Of a stretch of DNA of 64,000 nt, positions 11,085 to 22,140 are shown in pieces. Position 1 is the stretch's first letter. Each line of letters starts with the position of its first letter. This DNA comes from Sarcophilus harrisii (taxonomy: Eukaryota > Chordata > Mammalia > Dasyuromorphia > Dasyuridae). The position numbers and the translations under genes were made by a program. The notes under the pieces were generated by a model. That model was not told the origin of the DNA, made no database searches, and worked only from the letters and a program-made list of their open reading frames with translations. The DNA is taken from positions 34,852,257-34,916,256 of the forward strand of contig NC_045429.1 in assembly GCF_902635505.1 (NCBI RefSeq), read 5' to 3'.

Positions 11085-11180
11085 TTTTTTTAAATGTTTT
11101 TTTTTTTATTTTTTTTTTTTATTTAATAGCCTTTAATTTACAGGATATATACATGGGTAACTTTACAGCATTAACAATTG
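11041..11180 (-). mobile_element. Very short L1 3' end with 16-bp target duplication
   Basis: A poly-T-rich block, then the L1 terminus 'aatagcctttaatttacagg' and 'cagcattaacaattg'. It is flanked by an identical duplication 'gatggcattttttctt' at 11025-11040 and 11181-11196. The L1 terminus at 28.0-28.1 kb is the same type. Confidence 0.9.
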
Positions 11181-11214
11181 GATGGCATTTTTTCTTATCT
11201 CCTTCCCAGAATCT

Positions 11215-11885
11215 TCAGGGGTTTTCCCACCACTCCTTTTATTGTTCTTTTCATTCATGTGGTTATAGTCATTGCTTATATTGCTAACTGCTTTTTTCAC
11301 TTTGCAAGATATGATCATGGATTTAGATTGCATCTGTTCACACACATCTTCATATTTTCTCTTTCTCATGTTCATCATTTCTTTTTATTGTTGTTGTTCA
11401 ATCTTTTCACTTATATCTGACTCTCAGTGAGTCCATTTAGGGTTTTCTTGACAAAGATACTGGAATGGTTTACCATTTCTTTCTTTAGCTCTTTTTACAT
11501 ATGAGGAAATTGAGGCAAAGAGGGTTAAGTGACCAGCTCAACTGGCTCTGTATCTGAGGACTGGTACTCTATCTACAATGCCACCCCAGATGCTCAGTAA
11601 TATCCCACATATTCATATATTATTTATATCATCAGTTATTTTTCCTTTGTTGGACATCCGCTTTCTTTCCAGTCTATTGCTACTACAATGAGTTCTTCTA
11701 GAAACATTTTGTTTCTATCTTTTACTTAGTTGGGAGCATATGACAATAGTGAGATTAAAGGATCAAAGAATTTGGTAATGTTGTTACTTGTTTGCGTGTT
11801 TTCTGACTGATAGCCAGAATGGCTAGACCATTAACAATTCCACCAACAGTGCATCTGTGTGCCTATTACTCCAATAGGATCAACT
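11215..11885 (-). mobile_element. Older L1 fragment split by a SINE
   Basis: 'gctactacaatgagttcttc' and 'ccattaacaattccaccaac' match minus-strand L1 ORF2 sequence. Interrupted by a SINE at 11388-11598. The left part (11215-11387) is a weaker assignment. Confidence 0.55.
11388..11598 (-). mobile_element. tRNA-derived SINE
   Basis: Minus-strand copy: 'ttgttgttgttcaatctttt', 'gggttttcttgacaaagata', 'atgaggaaattgaggcaaag', and a degraded tRNA-like head. Confidence 0.85.
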
Positions 11886-12039
11886 TCATTTTTCTAAAAA
11901 AGCAGGTGATGATCATGAGCAGGAAGTGACTGAGCCTCAAACATAATCTTTCCCCTTAAATGTCACCTTTTTTTAGGTACATCCCTAATGTATTTGTCAT
12001 GCTTTATAACGCATTATATTTATTTTTAAATATGTCATC

Positions 12040-12125
12040 TCCCTACTAAACGTCCAATGATGGGGTGAGGGACAATGTCTTATTTAAACTTATATCTCCT
12101 ATAGTATCTAATAGAGCTCATTGAA
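12040..12125 (+). mobile_element. L2 3' end
   Basis: 'gggacaatgtcttatttaaa', then 'tctaatagagctcattgaat': a diverged L2 terminus. Confidence 0.45.
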
Positions 12126-12174
12126 TTAAATTGTGATAAAGCAGCATAGTGAAAAAAAAAAAAACATTGAAATT

Positions 12175-12560
12175 GGAGTCACAGAATCTTCAGACTGAAT
12201 GAGACCTTAGAAGGTCTATTTGTGCCTGAACCACAACTTCTCTGTTAAGAAGTCACTCAATTTTTGTTTTGATGCCGCCAGTGATGGGGAACCTACTACA
12301 TTCCCAAAACACTCATTTTACTTTTGAATAAAAATAATTATTTGGAAGTTTTTCTATAAGTCAAACCAAAATTCACACTACAGCTCTCCTGGTTCATCCT
12401 TGTGTGACCAGACTCACCAAGTCTAACCACTCATTCATTTGTCAGCCTTTCAGATACCTGGAGACATCTCATCTGTCCCCAGTTATAATAAGTCTCTTCT
12501 TCTTCAAGTTAAACATGCCTATTTCCTTCAGATGATTCCAGAAGACCTGCATCCAAAATC
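12175..12560 (-). mobile_element. L3/CR1 LINE remnant
   Basis: The reverse complement reads as CR1/L3: 'gtcacagaatcttcagactg', 'agtgatggggaacctactac', 'gtctcttcttcttcaagtta'. This type is shared with CR1 of other amniotes. Confidence 0.7.
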
Positions 12561-12805
12561 AGAACCTGATATTTTTGTTCAATAATGTAAATAGGTAAAT
12601 TTGGTCCAATGTAAAGAAAAGCTTCCTGAAATCAGAGCTATCCATTCAAAACTGAAGTAAGTGCCTTAGAAGAAAGTGAGTTCCTCTCTATTAAAAGTCT
12701 TCAAAGAGAAGCTGGACAACTAGCTTTTGGGGATTTGGGGGGAGAATGGGTTGAACTAAATGGCTACATAGACGTCTTCAAACTCTGAGATTCTCTAAAA
12801 CTCAG
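12561..12805 (+). mobile_element. L3/CR1 LINE remnant, opposite orientation
   Basis: 'aagtcttcaaagagaagctg' and 'ctctgagattctctaaaact' match the sense strand of the L3/CR1 3' region. It abuts the minus-strand copy on its left. Confidence 0.6.
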
Positions 12806-12824
12806 TTAATACAAAATAAGTAAC

Positions 12825-12958
12825 TTCCTCTCAGTTTCTTCCTTTATAAAATGAGTTGGAGAAGGAAATGGCAAACCACTCCAGTACCTTTGCCAAGAAA
12901 ACCCCAAGTGAAGTCATGGAGAGCCAGACATAATGGAACCCTGACTGAACAACAAAAC
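12825..12958 (+). mobile_element. SINE 3' half
   Basis: 'ggagaaggaaatggcaaacc', 'ctttgccaagaaaaccccaa' and 'gactgaacaacaaaa': the 3' half of the long marsupial tRNA-SINE. Confidence 0.85.
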
Positions 12959-12961
12959 CCA

Positions 12962-13170
12962 GCATATGGTACCATAAGATTTGTAAATAGCAACTCATCT
13001 GATCTTCATAACAATCCTGGGATGCAGATACTTTTATCATACCCATTTTATGGATGAGGAAACTGAAATAGAAGAAGTTAAATTCCTTGCTCAGGGTCAC
13101 ATTGTTATTAAATATCTGAGGCTGGATTTAAACTTAGGTGATTCTGATTTCAGGTCTGGTACTATATGTG
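12962..13170 (-). mobile_element. MIR / CORE-SINE
   Basis: 'ggatgaggaaactgaaatag', 'tgctcagggtcacattgtta', 'ctgaggctggatttaaactt' on the minus strand. Confidence 0.75.
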
Positions 13171-13218
13171 TCCACCATGCTAGATACATAATTATCTGAT
13201 ATATGTAGAATTATTTGA

Positions 13219-13398
13219 TAAATGTAGAAATGTGTTTAGAAGAATTGCATATGTTTAACATATATTGGATGACTTGCTATCTAAGGGAGAAGTGGGGGGG
13301 AAAGGAGGGAGAAAAATTTGGACCCCAAGGTTTTGCAAGTATGAATGTTGAAAACTATATTTGCATATATTTTGAAAATAAAAAGCAATTATTAAAAA
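13219..13398 (+). mobile_element. L1 3' end with target duplication
   Basis: Ends 'ttttgaaaataaaaagcaat' plus poly-A, the L1 terminus also seen near 27030. Flanked by 'agaattatttga' (13207-13218) and 'agaattatctga' (13399-13410), one mismatch. Confidence 0.8.
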
Positions 13399-13410
13399 AG
13401 AATTATCTGA

Positions 13411-14190
13411 ACATCATACTTTGAGAGAAGGATTTGATTTTTTAAAAGATGTTTGGTTTTGGCAGTATTCTTAAGATTAAGAAAAACAAAGCAAATTTAC
13501 TTTAGATTGAAGCCATCATTAGTGAGGAAGGTGTCCCTGTTGTGCTCCCTATTTGCCCACTAGAAAAATCATCCCTGATTACTGCATGCCTTAGCATCCT
13601 GATTTTCAGCCTTCTTCCTTTCTAATGTTTGACATCTAAGACTGACCTTGGCCTCCACCTGGGGAAGAGTAGATGAGATAAAAAGAGCAAAGAGATTCTC
13701 TATCTTTTCCCTTTTTCGTAATGAAATGTTTAGATTGAGTGTTTAGATTGAAATGGAGGACACTGGGTTTTATGGAGCTCTTATCTAAGCATGCTAAAAC
13801 ATCTCTCACGAAAGTCATGAGTAACAACATCTCTTTTTCTTTCTGAATGCTGAAGAATACACAGTAACCGTATTAGCGTGCTACCATTGTTAAATTGGGA
13901 ACTTAGAAAGTAAACACGGGAAAGCCATGAATCATCCGTGGGTATGCTAGAGGCAAGGACCTGGTGAAGGTTAAGAAATAAATATTTATTTTCCTAATTT
14001 AAAACAAATGACCATTCTGTGCTTTGGCACCAGCTCCTCCCCCACTCCCTTCTCACAGAATAAAAATGGTCTCTCTTTTCAGATCCATGTTGCCCATGAC
14101 TTTTACATGGTTATCACCAGATTAAAAGTTGTTTAAGTTGGGTTACTCAACAAAGTGAAACAATTCAGAACAGCCAAGCACTAAAGTTTT
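13411..14190. other. Repeat-free intergenic DNA
   Basis: About 780 bp with no recognised repeat and no gene. Balanced composition makes it a candidate for a conserved noncoding element; only alignment would tell. Confidence 0.4.
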
Positions 14191-14194
14191 CTAT

Positions 14195-14455
14195 GTAGGG
14201 CTGCTCGGTGGTGCCATAATGCAAAGAGTACCTGGCCAGGAGTCAGGAAGACTCATCTTGAGTTCAAATCTGCCCTCAGACACTATGTGACCCTGGGCAA
14301 GTCACTTAACCCTGTTTGCTTCAATCTCCTCATCTGTGAAATAAGTTGGAGAAGGAAATGGAAAACTGCTACAGTGTCTTTGCCAAGAAAACCCCAAATA
14401 GGGTCAAAAAGAGTTGGACGGGTATGAAATAATTGAACAACAGCAAAAGTTTTCT
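14195..14455 (+). mobile_element. Full-length tRNA-derived SINE
   Basis: Head 'gctgctcggtggtgccataa', body 'gggcaagtcacttaaccctg', then 'ttggagaaggaaatggaaaa', 'ctttgccaagaaaaccccaa' and the tail 'attgaacaacagcaaa'. A nearly complete example of the long form. Confidence 0.9.
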
Positions 14456-14544
14456 ATGGAGATAAAAAATGAATAGTCATGAATGGAATTCTCTGAAAAT
14501 GTCACTCAATTATAGGATTTTGGTATGGAAGGTCCCATGGTCAT

Positions 14545-14720
14545 AGGATCACAGTGTCTAGAGTTAGAAGGACCCTCACAGTCCATTCAATTCAAATTCT
14601 TCTGTCAGTAGATGAGGAAATCCAGTTTGTCCAAGCAGCTTGGGTAGTAAGCATCCAAGATGGGATTTGAACTCAGGTCTTTTGAGACTAGGGCTAGTGC
14701 TCTTTCCACTGTACCAACCT
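14545..14720 (+). mobile_element. MIR/THER-like SINE
   Basis: 'tagagttagaaggaccctca', 'agatgaggaaatccagtttg', 'gggatttgaactcaggtctt': a diverged MIR-type repeat. Confidence 0.5.
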
Positions 14721-14724
14721 GTAC

Positions 14725-16150
14725 ACTCCAGTTTATCAATGTCCTCTTAAAATGTGGTACTCAGAATTGAATACAAATATTGAAAATGTGGTTGAATCTG
14801 TGGTAGAATCCAGAGGGGAAAACATCCCTTATCCTGGAATCTATGACTCTCTGAATGCTGTCCAAGATTGTATTAACTTTATTGCTACCCATACTTTAAA
14901 TCTTTGTCATAAGAATTTCTTTATCTTGTCTGTATGAACGTGATTTATGACTTAAATTTATGACTCTTCATGTTCAGTGAAAATTTATCATTTTGGATTC
15001 AACATCATACAGCTTGTCATACCTGTTCAGATCCTGACCATCAGCATCCACCATGGCAGCTATTCCTCTACAATCTGTGTTATCTACAAATTTAACAAAT
15101 ATAGCATTTATGCTTTTATCGGTCTTTGATAAAAACATTAAGCAGCACAGAGCCAAAGAGAAATCACTGGAACAGTCCACTGGAGACCACCTTTCAAGTC
15201 AAATTTGACCATTTAATCTGCTCTAAGGACATCTAACACTATTATTTAATCCACATCTTTTCAATAAAAATAACATTTATCAAACACTTAGCTAAAACTT
15301 AGGTGAATTATGCCTGTGACATCCCCTTGATTTATTAATTTAAATAACCCTATCATAAAAGGAAATCAAATTAGTCTGTCATGACCTGAGCATCATGAGG
15401 CTGGCTGGTTTTGTGATCATGATAATAATCACAGTTGGTCTTGTATCCTCTGTATGTTTCTGCCAATTGTGAATCTATCAAAAGATGGTCTGCTGCCTGT
15501 CATGCTTTCATCAAGTGCTTGATGTGTAGGGTGTATACTGCTTTCATAAAAATTCCATAGAAATGGAGATTAGTAATATGATATTTTCTCAATTGTCTTT
15601 TCACTTTGTACTAAGTTCCATGAAATTCCTCCCAAGAGTTTGGCATCCCATTTAGATATCTTGAAAATAAATCCCTCCACACCTTCAAAATTGGGTCACT
15701 TCCAAGGATATATTTCTTCTGGATTTACTGGGTCTAATCCCTTTGTTCTTCCCACCTTTGTTTTCTTCAGTAAAATTTCCAATTTATCACATGTAAGAGA
15801 GTGATGTTAGAATCCAAATACAGAGAGTTCAATTGTCATTGCTGACTAAAAGAAACCATTTTGCTATAGGATCTTAATGGATTTCCCCTCCTTTTCATCT
15901 GTTAGTTCTCTTCTCAAGTTTGACCCTTAAATATCTTAAGAATAATACAGTTCAGATGGGTCTCTTATCAGATACTCTACAAGTTTTCTTTTTTCCCCAT
16001 TATTTATTTTATAAGACAATACTGCTAATACTCATTCAAAGGCATTGTAGGATATTACAAACCAGAGGTAACCTTGGCTACTATATCACTCTCCTTAGCA
16101 AGGAGGTCACGTGTTATCTGGCTGAGGTGGTCATTATGTTATTGATTTAA
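14725..16150 (-). mobile_element. Long L3/CR1 LINE remnant
   Basis: The minus strand follows CR1/L3 ORF2: 'ctacaaatttaacaaatata', 'gcagcacagagccaaagaga', 'actggaacagtccactggag'. Similar sequence lies at 17866-18600. The right part is weaker. Confidence 0.65.
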
Positions 16151-16154
16151 ATTG

Positions 16155-16587
16155 ATTAAATCTCCTTAGGAAATGGAGACTTCTGTGACAATCTGTGTTC
16201 TTCAACCCTTATCTTTTTTTGAATCAGCTTGCCTACATCCGTCAGGTTGGTATTGCTTCAATTTTATACTTTTTCATCTTCTCTTTAAAAATTGTTTTTC
16301 TTACCTGGTACCGATTTTGATTTCTACCATGTCTGAATCTGACTACATACAGACAATTGAGCCAAAGCCACTCATCTGGCTAAATTATAATTTCCTGTTA
16401 TTTAAATATGCTATTTGGTGCTTTCCATGTCTAATGTTACCTGATTTCTTATAATACATATTCATGATTTATAGGTGTGAGACTTTCATATTATCTATAA
16501 TCTTTTGTTCTCATTTTTTTCCCTATGACTATACTTATCTACATATTTTTCAACATCCTTGCCTATGCTCATCTTTTCATTACATGT
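16155..16587. other. Unassigned intergenic DNA
   Basis: No recognised repeat or gene. A 93-codon open frame here shows no family feature. Confidence 0.35.
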
Positions 16588-16668
16588 TGAGGGTCATCTA
16601 GGTAGTGCAGTGGACAGAGTACCAGCCCTGAAGTCAGGAGGACCTGAGTTCAAATCCAGACTCCTCCC
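16588..16668 (+). mobile_element. SINE head fragment
   Basis: 'taggtagtgcagtggacaga', 'gccctgaagtcaggaggacc', 'tgagttcaaatccaga': the tRNA-like 5' part of the marsupial SINE, truncated after it. Confidence 0.85.
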
Positions 16669-16669
16669 C

Positions 16670-16920
16670 ATGCTACAATGGCAGCAGAGGAGGAATTTGT
16701 AGAGAAATTTGTGTATGTCTTTCTTAAAATGTGGAAGCTAGAACTAAATACAATCAAACTCATTACAAGATCATAGAGATAGAAGGCAAAATGATTAAAA
16801 AAAAACATATAAGATGCTTCATTTTGAATCCCATGCTGCTGTTACCTGGATAAGACTTCATTAGCTTCTTTGACGGACATGTCATATGTTGACTGATGAT
16901 GAATGATGATTCCTTTCAGG
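16670..16920 (-). mobile_element. L3/CR1 fragment
   Basis: 'ttaaaatgtggaagctagaa', 'cattagcttctttgacggac': the L3/CR1 pattern on the minus strand, diverged. Confidence 0.45.
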
Positions 16921-17770
16921 GCCCCCCCCCCTCAATGCAGCTGCTAATTCTCTCTCCCCAAATTATTTTGTATTTATCTACATATACTTATTGCTAAGTA
17001 TCCCTCTCCATATTGACCTAGGGGCCAATAGAGCAGGTTTTTAATGGTCTGATTTAAAAGGCCCAACTTTTCAGTAATTCTGTTTTTGAAGGTGCAGTTA
17101 TGAATTAATGACCTATAGTCCAAATAAGAGAAAATCCTCCATCAATGGACTATGGATTGGGGTCCCAGTCTTTCCCTAGAAAATATCACTCTCCTTCATT
17201 ATATAAACAAAGAAAGAGACCCAAGGAATAGCAAAAACCAGGTTCAGTCAAGTCTTAAGGAAAATACAATCAGATCCATCAGTCTACAGAATAAGAGAGC
17301 ATGCTACAAATGGATGCATACTTTAAAATAGGTTCCAGTTGCACTCATCTTAAGGGCTGGGGAAAGAATAAGGCCTGCCAGTTTTTGCTTATCTACTTTT
17401 TAATCTCTCAGCACTCCAGTTTTTTGAGTGCTGGACATAAAAAACCCAATTTTTATATTATATTATAAATCTTTCACGTCGGCTTTTGCCTCTCTGCTTT
17501 CCCAATATGGAGGATGTTACCAGGCTGCTCCTCCAGTTATGTGTTGAGGAAACCAGTCAGTCCTTTCTTTCCAACTCCTCTCCTCTCTTAATAGAGTCTT
17601 AAAACTCAATGTAAGCTGCTGGTCCTATTCTCTAATTTCATATTAGTTTCCATTTCCCACAGTGGGAAAAAATACAACTCCCAGAGTTCTTAATAACACA
17701 GGGCCCCTCATGAGGCAGCTAGTGCAAGCCTTGACATTAAGAACTATTACAACTGTTGTTGTCTAATTGT
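16921..17770. other. Unassigned intergenic DNA, possibly old repeat
   Basis: Starts after a C-run (about 16922-16931). I could not assign a family to 'ccacagtgggaaaaaataca' and neighbours. No gene is visible. Confidence 0.3.
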
Positions 17771-17774
17771 ATAG

Positions 17775-17865
17775 CAACTTTTAAGAGCAGAGTTTGTTTC
17801 ATTTTCATCTTTGAATCCCCAGAACATATAAATGCCTAATAAATGCTTGTTAATCGATTGAGATT
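17775..17865 (+). mobile_element. L2 3' end
   Basis: 'catctttgaatccccagaac' and 'cctaataaatgcttgttaat' match the L2 terminus. Confidence 0.7.
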
Positions 17866-18600
17866 ATAACCCACTAAACTCCCAGATCTTTTAGTATGAA
17901 TGTCTTTCCAGTCAGACCTATACAAGTGAAATACTGTACATTAATCCTTATTAAATCTTGTTCTCTTATAAGATTCTGTGCAATGTTTCAACCTGTCAAG
18001 ATTTTTTTCAGAGCCTGTCATTTGAAGAGTTCGCAATCCTTGTTAGTTTTGCATCATTTGTGAATTTGATAAATGTCTTTTATTCCTGTCCCCAAATTAT
18101 TAATCTGGATAGAGCCTATCTTAGGTCCCTGGGGCACGTTAAGCACCCCTCTCCACACTAATATTAACATATTAAATTATTCTTTGGTTTTAGCCATTTT
18201 AATAGTTCTAAATACTCCTTGACTATACTGTGTCTCCCTGTCATGTTTTTTTCCCCCTGCCTAACAATAGCATGTCAAATGCTATTTTTTTTATTGAAAC
18301 CAAGTTATACTGTATTTCCCACTCTCTTGATCAGTAACCCTGTCAAAAAAGAAATGAAGTCAATCTGATATGCCTAATACTTGATAAAGGCAGGCAGACT
18401 CTTTGTGATCACCACTTCCTCTTCTAGATACTCTTCTTGTCAGAAATCTAAATCAAGTTCACTAGGACATGTGTGCAAGTTCCATCCTTATTCCCTCCCC
18501 TTCCCCCCTTTTATCTTCTTTGAAAAGTAGGTTTCCTTTTAGCACCGCAGTAGCTTTTCCAGTTGTTGAAAAATCAGTTCAATGAATCACAAGTTATGAT
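17866..18600 (-). mobile_element. L3/CR1 LINE remnant
   Basis: 'aatccttattaaatcttgtt', 'tgcatcatttgtgaatttga', 'ggtccctggggcac', 'tagcatgtcaaatgctattt' follow CR1/L3 ORF2 on the minus strand. Confidence 0.7.
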
Positions 18601-19060
18601 TACGCAACATTTACGTATCACCCATTATGCATAAAGTACTGTTCTGAGGGTGTGTGTTTGGGGAGATAGGATAGAAAAACAAAATGGAAAACAGATTTCT
18701 GTTCTAAGTTTGAGAGACTAGAATTCATCAAGGGAGGCCATTTGCTCCTTTGCAATCTCCTTTATCCTCAGGTTCAACTTCTCAAGAACTGTTTTTGTTT
18801 TGTTTTGTTTTGTTTTGTTTTCTCTGCCCTAAAAGCCCTGAATAAACAAAAAGGAAACCTGGTGAATCAGCTCATGCATCACAATTTTGTCCTTTGCATT
18901 TACATATGCAACTCAGTTGGGGTTATGTTCCAAGAGTTCATTTTAAAATAAGTTCATTGTAACTTCTTGGGACTCTCAAAGAAACAGTGCTACAGACTGG
19001 GAATTAGGTTCTTAGGCCCGCTCAAAAGATCCTATTCAGCCTACAAAAGCAAAGTGCATG
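18601..19060. other. Intergenic DNA with a TTTTG microsatellite
   Basis: Unique sequence apart from TTTTG repeats at about 18793-18820. No gene seen. Confidence 0.5.
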
Positions 19061-19061
19061 A

Positions 19062-19282
19062 TATTGTTGTTGTTCAGTCGTGTTCAACTCTTTGTGACCT
19101 ATTTGGGGTTTTCTTGGCAAAGATACTAAAGTAGTTTCCCTTCTGTTCCTTCTTTTTCCTTCTTTCCCTTTCTTTTCCTTCTCCAGATCATTTTACAGAT
19201 GAGGAAACTGAGGCAATAAGGGGTAAGTGGCTTGCTCAGGATCACACAGCTAGTAATTATCTGAGACCAGATTTGAATCTGG
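19062..19282 (-). mobile_element. tRNA-derived SINE
   Basis: 'ttgttgttgttcagtcgtgt', 'ggggttttcttggcaaagat', a pyrimidine-rich expansion (19140-19186), then 'acagatgaggaaactgaggc'. The head is truncated. Confidence 0.9.
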
Positions 19283-19452
19283 GAAAATGAAGGCAGAAGT
19301 AAAAAGAAATTATGCTGCTTGAAAATGGAGGAATTCCAGGGGAATCTAGCAAAGAGGCCGAATCAAGGAGATAATTTTGTAGAAAAGAGAAACAAAGATT
19401 AGGTTGATCTGCTAATATTATGATTTAGAAGTACCACTGAGGAATGGTAGGA

Positions 19453-19665
19453 GTGGGGTAGTTGCCACCTTAGAGCTCTACAGCTTACTGACCAACAGAA
19501 TTAATACTGAATTACTGATATTGGCCAACATTGCTTGTGGCACTCTGAGGGCCAGGTAGCCTTAGGGTTGGTGGGGTAGTTCCCATCTTTGAGTTCTGCA
19601 GCTTAGAGATCAATAGAAACCGTATTGAATTACTGATATTGGCCAGCACTGTTTGTGCCAGAGCC
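19453..19665. repeat. Tandem duplication, period 118 bp
   Basis: 'gtggggtagtt' occurs at 19453 and 19571, and 'gatattggcca' with its downstream block also recurs 118 bases apart. About 1.8 units. It sits at the edge of a minus-strand ERV remnant and may belong to it. Confidence 0.8.
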
Positions 19666-20632
19666 AAATCTGAGTTCTCAGGAATAGACTTAGGGTTTCT
19701 CAGGAATTGCTACTTTTTCACACCTCTTCACTCCCCCCTCAAGCAATCCAAACCCAAATTCTTTGAGGGCAAATGCAATGGAGGTCATCTTCTTCTGGAG
19801 CTGCTTCAGGTTGCTAAGGGGTACAGAGCAGGCCCTATCTAGCTGAGTACAGACTGAGGAGGGGAGACTTGATGGTGGCAGAGTGTCCAGGGGATGCTGA
19901 GTTTTAGGATTAGGCAGCTGGTGGTATTCAGGTTAGGAAGTTCATTGCCTGGAGTCTGGAAGATACAAAGCTCACAAGAGAGAGAGAGAACAATTATCTT
20001 GGAGAAAGTGGAAGTTAATGACAAAAACAGAGAAGTTCACCCTTCTCTGTTCAGTATATTCCCAGTTTCCAGGAGTCCTGCAGAACAGTAGTTTCAGGTC
20101 CTCTTTGGGTTCACCAGCATATCTAGGAAGATCTGAGGGAGAAGAGGTAACAGGAGTGGTGCTTTTAATTCTAGGAACATGAGTCCAACTGGGAAGGCCT
20201 TGGAGTTTAACTGAAGTTGGAGTACTCAGAATGACTCTATATGGTCCTTTCCATTTTATATCTAGGGGGTCAGTACCTTGGGTCTTCCAAGATTTCAGGT
20301 ATCCTGTGTCGGCTGGATTTACTGGAGTAACAGACTGAACATGAGCACCTGTGGGTTTAGGGATTCAGAAAGAGCCTTGTGGACTGCGTCAAGATGTGTG
20401 GCTAACTGAGTAATTGGACACTGTTCTGGATCTACAAGAATATCCCAGTTTATGAAGGGCCTCTCACACAAAAGTTCAAAGGGTTTAAGCTTAATATTCT
20501 CTCGAAGTTCAATGGCGACTCTAAGGAACCCTAATGGAGATTCTTTACCCAATTGTCTCAAGTATCCAAACCCAGTTTAATAAGGACTCTGGAAGACAGG
20601 ATTCAAGTTCTCTACTTTTCCAGAAGACCAAG
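19666..20632 (-). mobile_element. ERV pol remnant (gamma-like)
   Basis: The minus strand resembles the C-terminal part of a gamma-like retroviral integrase and the sequence after it. The family is class I-like. It is a broken fossil with multiple breaks and looks old. In plus coordinates it abuts an LTR on its right. Confidence 0.65.
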
Positions 20633-21137
20633 TGTAAGAAACAAAATATCTTACCAAGAATTCCCACTGACTCCCTGATAAATACAGGAAATACTTATTT
20701 TACATTCTCCAAGAATGGCTGTCTAGGTGAATAAACACACCTTTGAAACTCCAAAGGCAGCATTTTATTTCCTATCCTGAAGCACATGTCCCTCTCCTGA
20801 TTCCCCATTAATTGGATGTTATAGAAGTTACACTACCTGAATCCATCATTACATAGCCAGACCCTGCCTTCAAAGGAGCTTCCATTCTACAAGGGGGAAG
20901 GGCATCAGAGGAGGGCTAAGGGCAAAGACCAAAAGATTCTTTTCAAGTCTCAAGCCATCACCCTTCATTACAAAAGGCAGTTCCTGCCCCCAAGGAGCTT
21001 ACATTCTTTTGGGGGAAGATAACCTCCACCCTTGATTATTCCTTGATGTTCTAGTGTCTTTTAGTTTTTTAATTTGTTTCATTTCTCCAATTTGATTTTC
21101 ATAATTGTGGAAAACAAATGTCCATCCATTTCTCACA
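20633..21137 (-). mobile_element. LTR-like element, copy 1
   Basis: In plus-strand view it starts TGTAAGAAACAAAATATC and ends TCTCACA. The minus strand carries an AATAAA near 20767. A second copy lies at 28152-28542. It may be a solo LTR; I see no clear target duplication. Confidence 0.65.
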
Positions 21138-21840
21138 AATTTCCTCCCTTTTTTTTCTTTTAAATAATTTACTTTGCACATCCTTTTCAAAGCCTCAGCT
21201 TTGGCTAATTTTTACATCCCACTTCATAATAAAAGTATTAACCCCTGCACAGATCTTCTTATACAGAATGGATAATTAATCCCTGAATTCTCTGCTAATT
21301 CTTCTAAAAGGGCTGTATTAGAAGTGAAACTACTTCCAATTGTAACACATGTTCCTCCTCTTCCTGCCAATAACTTTTTTAGAGTCAGTTTCCCCATGCC
21401 ATTCTGCTATTCCCTTCTTTTATTCCCTTCATTATCTCTTTCGTGTATTTTATCCAATAATATTTACTCACCAGAGTGGAATGACCCAAATGCAGAACTA
21501 GATTTCTAGTCTTGAATTCATCAGTTACTATCCTTGACTTAATTCTTCCTGATTCAGTCTTACTTTCTTCATCGAATGCCAAGGTAAAAGGAACAGCCAA
21601 TTGGATCAGTTCCCAGGCAAAGCAGGTTTGAGTACTGCCTCCATCATACCACCCAAAGTTTGCTTGGGGTATGTTCATCCAAGAAATTGCCAGAGCTTCC
21701 ATCAGTTACTTTCCAGACTTGGGTACATCCTTAGATTTTGGAATCTTTTACCCTGCCATGAGAGGCAAGGGACCAGTCTTAAAGCATTGCAATTCTCTCC
21801 AGGAATGTTATTTGGGGAACAGGAGCAATTCATTCTCATG
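21138..21840 (-). mobile_element. Possible ERV env-region remnant
   Basis: A 105-residue minus-strand frame and its surroundings look like degraded retroviral envelope-region sequence by position and composition. No decisive motif. Broken fossil. Confidence 0.3.
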
Positions 21841-22140
21841 TAAATTGTAAATTTGTTTGTTCTGGTATACGATTTTAGAAATATATGTGTACTGATATTG
21901 AAGTATTGTTACTAGAAATTTAAATTTGTATTTGATTTGATTTTAAGTTAAAAATTTTGATTCTCTGATAATTCACCTAAGCAGGTCACATGTTTATCTC
22001 CTAATTAGATGAAATATAATCAAGCTACTATGTTGCTTGCTAAATTGTATATTAGGCAATTTGTAAAATTGCATCAGTTGTGCTTTAACATTTTGTCAGC
22101 TCAGCTGGACACATGGTATAAATTTTGTGAAACTTAGTCC
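21841..22140. other. AT-rich DNA
   Basis: No gene or repeat recognised. It lies between ERV remnants and may be part of one. Confidence 0.3.
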
